64,000 nt of DNA from Symbiodinium sp. CCMP2592 (GCA_905221615.1 CAJNDT010003391.1:94501-158500), one strand, 5' to 3'. Counted from the stretch's first letter, positions 31,201 through 39,105 are shown. The notes: generated from the letters alone by a model not told the origin. Translations and numbers: made by a program.

Positions 31201-31443
31201 AGCTGTTTCACTATCTGCGAAAGAGAACTTCGTGTTCGAAGGTGAAAAAGTGAAATCAATCATGCCTGGGGCATGTTGCTTCACGGCCTTGATAAGCCTG
31301 TTCACCGCATAGCGGGAACCCATAGCCCTAGTACAACCAGAGTCAAGTATGACAAAGGTAGGGCTCTTATCAAGATTGATCCGCTCTGTGAGAGCAGATA
31401 GGACGGTGTGCTGCAACGGAAACACTGCTGTTGCAGTCTCCAC
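25246..31443 (-). CDS. pol: Copia-type pol polyprotein with methyltransferase-like insert
   Basis: Order, with residues counted from the GTG at 31443: aspartic protease DSGC (about 34); integrase zinc site HLKHRH and CSACQEH (about 380-420); integrase core D (FVDHGE, about 445), D (VVGDQAF, about 505) and E (NRAEAAV, about 537); a segment about 780-890 like Rossmann-fold methyltransferases (FLELYGGSP, SPDHSQW, ENPYYSRLW); a Pro/Ser-rich linker; reverse transcriptase from about 1460 with HVDDL for the usual YVDD (about 1670); RNase H (GYPDASY, VAELNAL, RTDANN, about 1825-1990). The frame is open back to 31533, just after a TAG, with no ATG. Pol is in the -1 frame relative to gag, so it is probably made by frameshifting within 31302-31533. 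No perfect slippery heptamer was seen. The stop TAG is at 25248-25246. Confidence 0.92.
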   Translation of the reverse strand: METATAVFPLQHTVLSALTERINLDKSPTFVILDSGCTRAMGSRYAVNRLIKAVKQHAPGMIDFTFSPSNTKFSFADSETALIKERVTLWFNTTPRRDTTIEVLDQGRVPILFSIEQMRNLRMTLECSPTADLATCEAFGLYKTPLPISTNNHLVLDLLGFTSTRKYLPKSGTSFSATETALGANKPYVRIPEGRCPACAGQKKAHTYLKGCDKAPEGAADPPPKRISGKKKPLPSDPAESSAKKLDPPESSGDVPEPSGPSEPSSGSRDKPAESSAPHEPPEEERLEVPPAKIKTPKGLKNLLKKSRKYAVKSPVEEKSKVPGADDGTEVRPLESREYPAPGTDSPTGEEIVAEPSPSLPIALRRIHEKLKDPVELYKLHLKHRHMSTDQFKRRTKALQIPKEIYELYDQLVKKCSACQEHVRAPSRAKISGLRSETFGDLTFVDHGELPIPGKDSRLVFLILYDGATNLLTAEVVQDKEEHTTMSIMNDYFEKFQINPKVVVGDQAFMTPKMEAYYNRQNIKPVATGPGTPWPNRAEAAVRLLKHQIKLILQILKDGDPQYNGITMKYGNLVRQACLARNSSITYGGVTPLEMAFGRRPRDVITPENADPNQLTGNPTDTEVTARAIKELANRAYQEARQSDDLRRDLAARLSMTQGPFSLGDKVFYWSEDKSKIGSTGSKHGSWLKGKVISELGGSMVGVDLGTRIVRVNISKLRKNYDITSDVEIPLAPDEETLTSEGSDHASCMVTFDASLQSTDLTIPHQECHWQVTSTGKIDFLELYGGSPRMSHKAALSGLRVGQPVDLRSGLDLEQPQGRSNLLRIIKEQEPTIIVMSPDHSQWSSWYSQWKKGSAKRLSVLKFCESVADHQMKLGRYFVLENPYYSRLWSSPEAKRLFSNHKISYEVCNLQAYGMKDPTGYYESKSSIFMHNLPPQVLIPLQRHSAKTKSPTSPPGDEKGIQGYGLKTKLAQVYPYEFCETFASCLARFLKRDAYASHLSLVTDILEYSGDECLQGLSELLDQEYSLLTTNPLKDSKLLQDPKIRSLVARVNSLSSKTELPLHHSKPSPSLDALVSDITRLRSRLLPGSGFEQCTLYRGTFGTVKALTSVTDGVLVFWNKKRPNSTMTCCLPHQVSWNKVHPSTFSGVLFQMTGGKTSPSVRTPPDVIMSDEEVSPSDPSEPMSTNRSRITSDDVSMPEPDQPMPPGTPPSRPPPPIPPPRLPAVSSDEPVAPARAKPRVHPPPRVPSPRRLGGDVSPRSSSERKVSPHKQKSPSQVPTPKPKPKAHPQGPILPLQQDEEDTEEELVPDDPGQPSAPPHTSGSPEPESDAESENTRYYSDEEGDLVVDEKDWVLLTEEQKLCSNTGSFSMPRYMHGGPVDIREVTSRVRSDRTRYKPTKRFRSDIREEYDLLTEEDKALSLSSPRNSVNLTQKAQRKEATAKEKREMKKQFDEAKAAEYQSWLDNDVFELVDTRKLGNIRNYVTGRWVLTLKRDKDGNFLKCKARWVLRGFQDRQKDIQQTDSPAASRPGFRLAIQLAANKLWNLTHIDLKTAFLQGEAYDESRDIICQIPPEAGYPSYIAARMKKPAYGLNDAPRRWWNIVDKALLSYGLVPTRADRCTYVLYGKKSATADAELKKSQPKTMESAIDYLLDPIAGNNAKGRQVHGVVCLHVDDLCMAGDDTFRKAVIESIKKEFAVGSEDTNDIMFVGQRLVWKDATASVPAHISVNQNLAVEALEEIVFDKKLNNEQQCTPQQHTAYRSVLGQINWLQSRTQAHICYRFSRCASKAAKPTIGDIRELNKLVRILKSTEVELRFWPLKGNLRILGYPDASYRNNDDKSSQRAHVIFLAEDRNPKLKGMKQSAAAASSKKNDFSESSIKETSSRGSLVDYESHKITTTTMSTTVAELNALMRCFGTCLFLKGLWADLSSETVPIHIRTDANNLVTTAGTTHLPEQKETHHLIQMLRKESNSGSLDDLAHVSSKYCLADALTKHSAQPDELIKALETGNLPETDIHPPFRELLQHKAFTVRWIIDNLRNAATAVAFLGIDVSTEIYRLFYCQGTWW

Positions 31444-33113
31444 ACCTTGCCCCTCGGATGGTTCAAAACCTGGGGCACGTAACTCACTGATGAGTTGTAC
31501 ACGGGTTCTTGGTGCGCGCTCGGATCTGTGCCTCTACCTGATGATCCTGCTTGATTTCTTCTCTTCTTTTTCCGTGTCTTTCTTCGTGAGGCTTGTGATG
31601 CATAGTATGTATAAGACGTTTGATCGTCATAAGCGGCATAATTCCAACTGGAGTCAGTATAATAACTGTCCTCATACCATGAATCCCAGCTCGGTGCGGT
31701 GGAACTTTCATAGGCCTGTGGAGATCCAGTTTGGTCTCCTTGTAAGGAGGCAGACTTAGCTGTATCCTTACCTTTGCCTTTTGATTTTGTACCCTTGAAG
31801 GAGCTTCCTTTATCTCCTTTGTCCTTTCCTTTTCCTTTGCCTTTTCCACCTTTTCCTTTTTCTTTTCCTTTACCTTTACCGAAATAGCTGGAATCAGTTG
31901 GATCATGTTCTGCCTGGTTGGCTCTCCCTTTTCCGCGGTATGACCTAAAACGGCCACGTCCTTTTCGCTTGCCACCCTTTGCTCTTCCCGGTGATCCGGG
32001 ACGCATTCTTGGTCTTCTTCCCTTTTTGAATCTCCTTGCAACGAAGGCTTCATGGTCGTCAACTGTCCAGAAGACAGCTTCTTCATCCTCGGCGGCAAGA
32101 AAGCCTTCCTCAAGGGTGTCTTCGTCTTGGAGCCAGAATCCGTCGACTCCGTCGTATTCACCCTGATCGAGGATGAGGAAGTTTCGACCTCCGCGTTTGC
32201 GGCGTTGATCTCTCCTTCCATGGCGGTCCTTCTTGTGAGAAGTGTGCCGAATATTGGGATCCTGCAGACCAGTTCTGGTCGTTGAGAACTGATCGAACAT
32301 GGTCTGCCGTACCACAGGGTACGTGTAGGTCTCAATTCGGTAACCTTGGTTGGTCAATGCTGTTACCAACCTCTCACGTTGCATCTCATTTAGGTCGGAC
32401 TGCACTAGGAAGAGGAGAGCTAGGAGATTATCATTTAGAGGAAACGCTCTTCGATGATTATCAAGGCGTTCCTTGTTCCATGTTTCGAAGAAACGTGCGG
32501 CGTATGTGTCTCTCTCGGTTGCATCCTGTAGGCGCAAGAAGGTTTGATCTGCCTGCACAGCCTGCATGAAATCCGGATGGGCATCTTCCAGAGCTATCTC
32601 TGGTAAGAGATCCATCCATGAGTTTCTCACGCGCTGTAGCACGATCTCAAACTTAGCAATCCAAGTCACAAAGTCTTGGTTGCCCTTCCATGCCTTGAAT
32701 AGGCCGAGGAAACGCCACAGGAAAACGTACTGTTCTCCTTTCACGAAAAATGGACGCATCTTCTTCTTGAAGTAATCTACTCCATCTGGGGCTGCAAGCC
32801 TTTCTCGGTTGAGTGATTCTTTTTGTACTGCGGCCAATCCGGAGAGCCTCGTCTTGAGAGACGGACCTCTTTTGGTGTCATCCAGCGTTGTTATGTCGCA
32901 CCAGTCGTCAATCAACTGTTCATACTCAAACCACGAAGTGGTGCCATCATAGGCAGGCGCGATCTTAGGCGTTATGCCTAATGATGCAAGCATGCGGTCA
33001 GATGTTGCATATGACTGTGCGACATAAGTAGCTGGACCTTGGGAGGTCTCTTCGTTCTCATATCCCCCGGAGGATTGGGAACTGCCGTCGGCTTCGCTAT
33101 GCGAGCTCGACAT
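31302..33113 (-). CDS. gag: gag-like protein
   Basis: 603 codons with an ATG at 33113, 102 bp inside the 5' LTR. Residues about 50-210 form the capsid-like part (SWFEYEQLIDDWCDITTLDD, KPF-type KKKMRPFFVKGE, LWRFLGLFKAWKG), in the style of gag proteins I associate with Symbiodinium-type Copia elements. The C-terminal third is basic and Lys/Gly-rich (KGKGKGKDKGDKG), probably RNA-binding. A complete CCHC zinc knuckle is not present; only CFRCS is seen near the end. The last 142 bp overlap the start codon region of pol in another frame. Confidence 0.85.
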   Translation of the reverse strand: MSSSHSEADGSSQSSGGYENEETSQGPATYVAQSYATSDRMLASLGITPKIAPAYDGTTSWFEYEQLIDDWCDITTLDDTKRGPSLKTRLSGLAAVQKESLNRERLAAPDGVDYFKKKMRPFFVKGEQYVFLWRFLGLFKAWKGNQDFVTWIAKFEIVLQRVRNSWMDLLPEIALEDAHPDFMQAVQADQTFLRLQDATERDTYAARFFETWNKERLDNHRRAFPLNDNLLALLFLVQSDLNEMQRERLVTALTNQGYRIETYTYPVVRQTMFDQFSTTRTGLQDPNIRHTSHKKDRHGRRDQRRKRGGRNFLILDQGEYDGVDGFWLQDEDTLEEGFLAAEDEEAVFWTVDDHEAFVARRFKKGRRPRMRPGSPGRAKGGKRKGRGRFRSYRGKGRANQAEHDPTDSSYFGKGKGKEKGKGGKGKGKGKDKGDKGSSFKGTKSKGKGKDTAKSASLQGDQTGSPQAYESSTAPSWDSWYEDSYYTDSSWNYAAYDDQTSYTYYASQASRRKTRKKKRRNQAGSSGRGTDPSAHQEPVYNSSVSYVPQVLNHPRGKVWRLQQQCFRCSTPSYLLSQSGSILIRALPLSYLTLVVLGLWVPAMR

Positions 33114-33215
33114 TGTGCTGCCTCTTATCCGCTTGGTTAAGCGTTCGGCGAGGCCGACCGCTGTAGCGGACTTTGTGAGGCGGGCGGCCCTTTCCGGGCT
33201 CCGCTACCAGAAAAC
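33114..33215 (-). promoter_or_regulatory. leader with primer-binding site
   Basis: The minus strand next to the 5' LTR reads GTTTTC and then TGGTAGCGGAGCCC (33209-33196). This is complementary to a tRNA 3' end of the form GGGCTCCGCTACCA, similar to initiator methionine tRNA, a common Copia primer. The spacer of six bases is a little longer than usual. Confidence 0.65.
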
Positions 33216-33463
33216 TGTGCCGATACACCCCCAAGGGATACTCCTTGTGAGGAGGTGTATGACCAGTTATTCCCTAAGGATCAAAGGGCAGCGCCCTGCA
33301 CACGGACAGTAGTTGTTTTGTCTTGCTACGCAAGGAGAGCTTGTCTTGTCTCAATATGGTAAAACCACTGTGAGCCAATGGGCAGCGGAATGTATATGTA
33401 TGAGCATGCAGCCATTGCTGTAGGTACCTGTTAGAGCTACCCCTTTAGAGGTTTATGGTTTCA
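33216..33463 (-). repeat. 5' LTR
   Basis: Identical to 17553-17800. It should contain the promoter and the transcript start. No clear TATA box was seen. Confidence 0.93.
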
Positions 33464-33515
33464 CCCCCCCCCCCCCCAATGGTATGGTCTGCTAGGGTGG
33501 GGGGGGGGGGGGGGG
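33464..33515. repeat. C14 ... G17 homopolymer hairpin at the insertion site
   Basis: A 14-C run directly follows the 5' LTR and a 17-G run lies at 33499-33515. With the 12 C at 17541-17552 on the other side, the retrotransposon split the C-stem of a C/G foldback. Confidence 0.85.
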
Positions 33516-33600
33516 CTGGCGTGTGCGGACAGGGGTCGGAGCCGTTGGAGCTGTCACTGGATGGTGGATGGTGCTGGCGGCCAGGGCTCACACGCAAGCC
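33516..33600 (-). CDS. candidate exon, unknown protein
   Basis: The minus-strand frame reads VSPGRQHHPPSSDSSNGSDP and then CPHTPAPP into the homopolymer. The codon choice looks coding but splice sites are unclear. Confidence 0.25.
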
Positions 33601-34479
33601 CTTCGCAAGCAAGCCGTAAACCCTATAACGCAGCGCGTGCCCTTGTTTTGAGTAACCTTACGTTGTACTTCCAACCCTACACCCAACCCTAAACCCCACC
33701 TAACTGCAGGCTCTAAGCCTAAAGCAGAACATACACCGCAAGTCCTCCCTAAGCCCTTGTCGACTCGAAGCGTTATACCTTGTAACCGTAAACCCAACAC
33801 TCAAAAGCTTAAGCTTGACCCTAAACCCCAAAACCCCACAACCACACCACAGGGGGAAGAGGGACCCCACACCCCACACCACAGGGGAGGGGGGGTCCCA
33901 CCCTATATCCGGACCATTGACCTTTGGGGGGGGAGGGGGGGGGGCCATGGAGCGCGTGACCATATATACCTTATCCTTGCCCTTTAGGGTCCTTTAATGG
34001 GGTGTAGGGATGGCATTCAACTGGACTTTGAAGTAACCAGAGAGACAAAAGTATAGACTTTTATCTCATAATAATGGTTCCTTTACGGACCAGGCACAAA
34101 AAAGTATTCAAGTATGGTACTCCAAACCCAGGATTCAGGAGCCTTTTGGCGAACCGAGCTGCCATCACTCACTGTGGACAACGCCTTGCCGTGTCGTTCC
34201 GCCTTTCATCAACAAGGACAAGGAAGGTCTCCGCTTCGATCCTTTAGAAGGGTTTGTGAAGGTAGTTGTAAGTGGGATGATGCGTCCTTTAGTATTGGTT
34301 ATAACTATGGTTATCCTACCTACCTCCAACCCTTCCTCTATCTAACCTAAACCCTAAACCCTGTCGAATCCTGAAACGAACTATTTTTATCCTAACTTCT
34401 AACCCTACTAACTAACCATGAACCTCCAATTCTGTCTTTCTCCAGGGGCTTTATCTTAGCCGCCCTCTGAACCGAAATA
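33601..34479. other. no confident gene; G/C-rich simple sequence
   Basis: Contains CCCTAAA words and poly-G (33924-33952). It also contains partial family B right arms (near 34410). Overlapping frames here are not convincing. Confidence 0.4.
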
Positions 34480-34583
34480 AAACCAACATTCTTGAATGAG
34501 CAGTAAAGTTATGCGGAAACCCTGGAGCAGAGGACCGAGGGCGAGCGATTGAAGCGGCCTCGAAGTCAAGGTCAACTTCTTAA
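34480..34583 (-). CDS. candidate exon, unknown protein
   Basis: After an AAG acceptor next to a family E copy (34604-34704), the minus frame reads EVDLDFEAASIARPRSSAPG and then FPHNFTAHSRM. The competing frame is more basic and less protein-like. Confidence 0.35.
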
Positions 34584-34603
34584 GGGTCTTAGAGGAACTT
34601 AAG

Positions 34604-34704
34604 ATAGGGGCCTTAATGATTACAACAGGGTTTTGGAGTACATCATACTGTAACCATATTAAGGAACGCCGCACAATATTATTGGTACTTATTTAAGCCC
34701 CTAC
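34604..34704. repeat. foldback element, family E
   Basis: Runs from ATAGGGGCCTTAATGATTAC to TACTTATTTAAGCCCCTAC. Confidence 0.75.
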
Positions 34705-34889
34705 GCTATAAGGCTCCCAGAAGGCGCTTTATGGGGCGCTCCTACAGTCTCAGCATGTAATGCAGTGTTCCCTAAGGGCTCCATGTACCCCTGTAGTATA
34801 TACTGAGGCCTTAAAGCACCTACATAGGGACCCCTTTAAGACCTAAGTATCTGCTATAAAGGTACATGGAGCCTCTGGGGTTGCTTATG
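34705..34889. repeat. foldback element, CCATGTACCC / AAGGTACATGG type
   Basis: The core 34780-34870 is a hairpin. Related sequence occurs at 37980-38040 and 53668-53740. Confidence 0.5.
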
Positions 34890-35000
34890 TTCAAAGAGGT
34901 GGTGGGGGGGTCCGTAGCTTTTCGGGAAAGAAGCGGGCACTTCAGTGGAATCTAAGCCGCTGCATCCCTCTGACAGGCCACCAAGCCGCAACTGTCGTTA
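34890..35000 (-). CDS. candidate exon, unknown protein
   Basis: After a CGACAG acceptor the minus frame reads LRLGGLSEGCSGLDSTEVPA and then SFPKSYGPPHH. A family K foldback lies just upstream on this strand. Confidence 0.35.
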
Positions 35001-35024
35001 CTTCACCGCAATCAATCTTGCCCT

Positions 35025-35123
35025 CTTAGTTGCTGAGTTCATAAACCCCCCAAAAGTGCACACTTTGAGTTTTATAGTGGGTAATATTATCCCAAAAAGT
35101 GTAAAGCATATCCACTCAGCTAC
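35025..35123. repeat. foldback element, family K
   Basis: TTAGTTGCTGAGTTCATAA pairs with TATCCACTCAGCTA, with CACTTT/AAAGTG pairing inside. Confidence 0.75.
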
Positions 35124-35619
35124 CCTATAATCTACCATAAAAGGGCTTAGGATAACCATATTCCAACTTTCTGGCTTTTAAGCGCTAACACCGGATACCC
35201 TTCGCAGAAGGGTATAAACACCACCTACCCAGCGCATATGGGCATATCGCCACCTAAATCGCCGGAGCCAAACTCTAGTGTCATGTCAAGCCAGGAACTG
35301 CCAAAACACAAGCAGTGGGCCTGCAGGTTCATCGCTGCCGGATGCACATCTTCCCGCGCAACATGCAGTCAACGAGGGGCCGTCGATTTGGGGTCTACGG
35401 TTGAGGGTTTTTGTGTCCTTAAGGCTTTGGAGCAGCAGAACTTTAAAGTCAAGGATATCTTTCGTGGGCAAGTTCAGCGCGCCGGTCTGAGGTCAGGTTC
35501 GGTGCTGGCAGGTGAGATGGAGCACGAATCCTTCATGCAAACTTCTCTGCTACGCATGGCCTGAGACTAGAGATCTAGTGCACCTTTAGCTTCCTCGAAG
35601 GTACGTGACGTACGCGAGG
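35124..35619. other. GC-rich, probably contains an exon but strand unresolved
   Basis: Between 35280 and 35560 both strands have protein-like frames. On the plus strand VKDIFRGQVQRAGLRSGSVL ends at a GGCAG/GTGAGA donor near 35512. On the minus strand ILDFKVLLLQSLKDTKTL is also plausible. I could not decide. Confidence 0.35.
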
Positions 35620-35748
35620 TAGGCCATGAGGACGCGTGGCTGAAAAAGGCCTTTGTCTGCGTTCTTTGAGTTTCCTACGACGTTGGGGAGGTGGTATCGC
35701 TTGAGCAAGGACGAGAACGGAGCAGCGGGCTTTGTAGAGGCCTTAGCA
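35620..35748 (-). CDS. candidate exon, unknown protein
   Basis: The minus frame begins after CTAAG at the inner edge of a family E copy with GCC TCT ACA AAG, giving ASTKPAAPFSSLLKRYHLPN and then VVGNSKNADKGLFQPRVLMA. A GTACGT donor lies near the lower end. The plus-strand frame across the same bases is less convincing. Confidence 0.4.
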
Positions 35749-35886
35749 ATTGGAATAGGGTTTGGGGAGCATTCTACTAGAATTAGAATAAGGAACCACC
35801 AAGGTAGTATTGGTAACCATTATACTATAACCGCAATAAGGAACCACCAACACAGATTCACTGTTCACTTTATCTAGGCCCCTACA
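35733..35886. repeat. family E foldback with internal duplication
   Basis: The right half (TATACTATAACCGCAATAAGG and AACCACCAA) is repeated once, so the copy is longer than usual. Confidence 0.7.
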
Positions 35887-36265
35887 TTAGGGGGATTAAG
35901 GTTTAGGGTATCGGGGGAGGTTTAACTGCTAATTCTTCGAAAAACTGACCTAGAACCATTCTATGGGTGCAATGGTGCAATCCTTGTACCACCATTCCTG
36001 TGACCCTGACAATCATGTATGCATGTTGCGCACAAGAATCTGACTCAGGGGCTGATATATGAGTCTGAACGTTTTGAAACAGCACCCGCGTGGGATCACT
36101 GTGTTGGGAGTCTCTCAAAGCCCTGCTCCATTGTCTAGCTAAAACCCTGGTAAAGGTGGCATCTGTCTGTTCCGGAAGTCTCTTTCATCAACAGTCAACA
36201 CTTTAGGGGTGTTCGGAATTGGGGATTTTTGGTGTTGCGGGGATGCCTGTTCTTGTACGACGACT
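35887..36265. other. no gene recognised
   Basis: Several short frames exist; none is preferred. Confidence 0.35.
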
Positions 36266-36336
36266 GATCCTAGCTTAGCTGGGCTCTTTTAAAGACATCG
36301 TCATTCTCCGAAATTGGACGCTGGTCACCGATGGCC
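36266..36336 (-). CDS. candidate short exon
   Basis: The minus frame reads AIGDQRPISENDDVFKRAQL, then a stop. Composition is strongly protein-like but it is only about 20 codons. Confidence 0.3.
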
Positions 36337-36430
36337 CATGTGGAGGTTCGTTGGTACTTATAAGTCTGCGTTATAAGTCCTTTGATATGAATCTTATCTG
36401 TAGTCTTTTTTGCAACTTATACCCCTACTT

Positions 36431-36541
36431 CTTGGAGGTTCATAGTTAATTATAAGTATAGGTTTATAAGTAGGATAACTACGGTTATAACCCATATTAA
36501 TGGACTTACAACCCTACTTATAACTAACCAAGAACCTCCAA
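36431..36541. repeat. foldback element, family B
   Basis: CTTGGAGGTTCATAGTTAAT pairs with TAACTAACCAAGAACCTCCA. Confidence 0.75.
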
Positions 36542-36650
36542 ACACCCTTGCCCCCTTCTCGTCTTCTGGCCTGTCAGACGAGTTGGGAAAACCAAAAGGA
36601 AGCAGAGCGTTCTTGTACCTCTGTAAAAGCGCAATGTCCGTGCCATGCAA
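36542..36650 (-). CDS. candidate exon, unknown protein
   Basis: The minus frame reads HGTDIALLQRYKNALLPFG and then FPNSSDRPEDEKGARVFG and stops being protein-like where the family B foldback begins. A competing frame on the same strand (SFAWHGHCAFTEVQERS) is shorter. Confidence 0.35.
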
Positions 36651-37637
36651 AGCTCCCAGAATCCATAAATCTCGAATCCCAAGATTTTTGGATTATAGCC
36701 AGTTCTAGCGAAGTATAACTCTTCATACCCAACAAATTCTATAGCTGATAAAGACCCTTTTAAAGTCCCGTTCCATCCCCCAGCTGCCAAAGACCTTCTG
36801 TGGCCCCGACCGACGCTGATGCCACGGACGGCCCGGTGGGTCACTGTCACGACAGGGGGCTGCACTGTCACGAAGGGACTTGGGGGGGGCTTGGGACTTT
36901 CACGGCAAAAGGAGATGAGATCCCAGAGAAGGCATACTGTAATTAGGCGCCTTAATCATTACCTATACTCTTTTGGGGGCTCCTTATGTTAATATATGAG
37001 TATAGTACCTATATTATGCCTCAAATCATCTGGATCCCCCTGTAGTTGAGGGTATATTCCTTGATAAGTCGAGGGGGTCTGGAGTCTCTAGGATACGTCA
37101 GGAATCGGGCTTGGGCCTGGGGTTCAGCTTCTGACTTCTCTCCGGGTTGCACTTCAGAATACACTCTTGAGGAAAATGTCCCTATAGAAAAGATACCTGA
37201 AGCGTAACCCTTCTAGTACAACTTTTTTACTAGCTCTTGTGGTATCCTTCGAATATTAACACTGCTAGTATGACCCTTGTGCCAGCTCTTATAGCGCCCT
37301 TGTAGGGCCCCTGCTGCTGCAAGCTTAGATTGAATCGGTCAGGTCCGTAGAATCAGTGGTGTAAGTCTCTCCGCTTCAGACATTTCGCGCAAGCGCTTTA
37401 CACATGTAGTGTTGTAGCCTTGAGGGTTGGTGTAGGGGCATTGATAATCAGAAGGAGGTTTGGGATAGTACAAGATAAGTAAGTTTGCATTGTTCCTACC
37501 TGAATTACCTCCGACCCCTACATTAGACTTCTGTTTGAGGCGGCTGCGGAGTAGTAGCATTTCGGACTACGACTATGGGCCTTATGTAGATGTAGTAGCA
37601 GCAGCGGAAGTAGCAACCCAGACGATCCCGATGGCAA
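36651..37637. other. no confident gene
   Basis: The minus frame 36524-36871 has an interesting first part (VTVTHRAVRGISVGRGHRRS) but no splice support. The rest holds short palindromes such as 37040-37090 (family F remnant). Confidence 0.35.
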
Positions 37638-37832
37638 CTACTGGTACCATTGTCTCTGACTGTCTGTTCTTACAGCCATGAAACTTGCATTCGCAAAGTT
37701 GCACCCCGGAGCCGAACATCCCCGAATCCTCCACCCTAAGATGGCGAAAGTCTGCCACCTGCGTTCCGCAGGCACGAGGTGCGCGCGAAGCCTGGGCTGA
37801 GGCAGCGCTTCAGGGTTCCACACATATAGCAC
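37638..37832 (-). CDS. candidate exon, unknown protein
   Basis: The minus frame is open and protein-like (EALPQPRLRAHLVPAERRWQ, then TFAILGWRIRGCSAPGCN). It lies just inside a family D foldback at 37850-37974, as expected if that element is intronic. Confidence 0.35.
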   Translation of the reverse strand: MLYVWNPEALPQPRLRAHLVPAERRWQTFAILGWRIRGCSAPGCNFANASFMAVRTDSQRQWYQ

Positions 37833-37849
37833 TAAGCGCCCATGTACTC

Positions 37850-37974
37850 ATATGGGCGGTTGTCAGTATTAGGGTCCCTTTTTGGGTCCTTATTATAATA
37901 CGGCACCTAAACCTAATATTTAGCGTCCCCAAAAAGGGACCATAATTTTGACAACCACCCATATAGCGTATACT
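37850..37974. repeat. foldback element, family D
   Basis: ATATGGGCGGTTGTCA pairs with TGACAACCACCCATAT; inside, AGGGTCCCTTTTTGGG pairs with CCCAAAAAGGGACC. Confidence 0.85.
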
Positions 37975-38052
37975 TGGGCCTCAAAGTACCTGAGTAGGGA
38001 CTACATGAAGGCCAGTGTATGTACTATATGAGTGATTACATAGACCCTGAAC

Positions 38053-38223
38053 CTTAGGGTAGCACTGAGCTCAACGGCAAAAGGTGCTGCAATAGCCACT
38101 AGCCTCTTGAGAATCCCAGACTCCAAAACCCTCAAAGGAACACCCAGAGCTGATATTGTAACAAACATGGAACATGATTCCTCAGGAGCACGCACAAGTT
38201 GAGAATCGACTGAGGACGGAAGG
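38053..38223 (-). CDS. probable exon, unknown protein
   Basis: The acceptor is a pyrimidine tract (CTTTTTTTGTGCGCAG) and the donor is AAG/GTTCAG. The 171-nt exon encodes LPSSVDSQLVRAPEESCSMF, then VTISALGVPLRVLESGILKR and LVAIAAPFAVELSATL. Two hydrophobic stretches could be membrane-associated. No family is recognised. Upstream on the same strand, 38300-38406 (VRQDIHGLLTRPAWSSG) may be the preceding exon. Confidence 0.5.
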
Positions 38224-38411
38224 CTGCGCACAAAAAAAGCAGACTCGAGGACGAGGGGTCGTTGAACTACGATTTATGTGCGATTTCGGGCTTAGGGTCT
38301 GAGATTTTGGGCAAGGGATCAAGACTTGTTTGGTGCAGGCCTCAGCACTTGTCCCACTTGACCAGGCAGGACGGGTCAAGAGTCCATGAATGTCTTGTCT
38401 CACCACGAACC

Positions 38412-38509
38412 CGGACAGCCCAATACCCCTTAGCTAAGGAATATGCTTTTCATTATATAGGAAGCCCATTAATCTTTTTAACGGTTACAGGGGTATTGGG
38501 CTCTCTGGG
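38412..38509. repeat. foldback element, family F variant
   Basis: GCCCAATACCCCTTAGCTAAGG at the left; GGGGTATTGGGCTCTCTGGG at the right. Confidence 0.65.
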
Positions 38510-38916
38510 AAGCTCTCAAAGCCTAATTCCGAAGTCTGACGCCACGGATGTAGGGGCCTTCATATCTAGAACAGGGTTGTTAGGCACGGTTTAAACATAG
38601 GCGTAGGGCTTTGTGCTCCCGGTCTCCAGCGTCCGAGTTCGCGTTGGGCATACTTTAAGGAGCAGGGGACATAGTCAGAAGGGTTTTTTGGCCTTTGTTA
38701 CGGTCGTAATTCAGTCTACGTGTTGTGATTCAAATTAGAACCCTACTTGCAACGCCCTCATGATCCTCTAAGTTGGGCATCGGTTCACGAGATCACAGGG
38801 GCCGTGCAGCTTCGAGCGGGTTGCTGTGAAGGACGTTCGTCGCTTAGGGTTCGGCTTGCGAAGGGGTACTTGATTCTCAATTTTAGAGTAGAGGCGACTT
38901 AAGAGTGCAGCACTAC
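38510..38916. other. no confident gene
   Basis: The 98-codon minus frame (38768-39064) overlaps the better exon frame at 38917-39029 and is probably its shadow. Confidence 0.35.
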
Positions 38917-39029
38917 CTTCGGAACCTGACCTTAAGCTCATCCGCGGAACACTTCTCCAAGTTGTCGATGACCAAGCTGTCCCCAAGCCCCGCCTCCAGC
39001 CAGTTGAGAAGAGCTTTTCCCAAGTCTGT
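38917..39029 (-). CDS. probable exon, unknown acidic helical protein
   Basis: The acceptor TTTCTTAG is followed by 37 open codons, TDLGKALLNWLEAGLGDSLV and IDNLEKCSADELKVRFR, then AG/GTAGTG. The residue mix is that of an ordinary soluble helical protein. Which exon precedes it is uncertain because the phase of the next exon upstream does not fit. Confidence 0.5.
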
Positions 39030-39105
39030 CTAAGAAATGCGGCTCCTGTTGGGTCCTCTTGCAAGAATACAGTAGTACAACCCCAAACCCTCTTCTAATT
39101 GTTAC
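39030..39105. repeat. short intron built from a degraded family E element
   Basis: On the minus strand it begins GTAACAATTAGAAGAGGG and ends TTTCTTAG. The first 45 bp are a family E left half, comparable to 39309-39350. Confidence 0.5.

Larger units (their letters stand above)
17553..33463 (-). mobile_element. 15.9-kb LTR retrotransposon, Copia order of domains, with extra ORFs
   Basis: Two 248-bp LTRs, identical base for base on reading, bound a block with four long open frames on the minus strand: gag, pol, a 341-codon ORF and a 1961-codon ORF. The pol order is protease, integrase, reverse transcriptase, RNase H, which defines Copia/Ty1-type elements. Known Copia elements are usually about 5 kb, so this one is about three times larger. 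Left of the element is a 12-C run and right of it a 14-C run, so any target-site duplication is hidden in homopolymer. The interior lacks the CCCTAAA arrays and foldbacks that fill the surroundings. Identical LTRs and open frames indicate a very recent insertion; gene conversion between LTRs is an alternative. Confidence 0.93.

Noticed and set aside
31484-32335. 283-codon minus frame overlapping gag
   Set aside because: It is an alternative frame inside gag. Gag has the ATG next to the leader and the capsid-like motifs.
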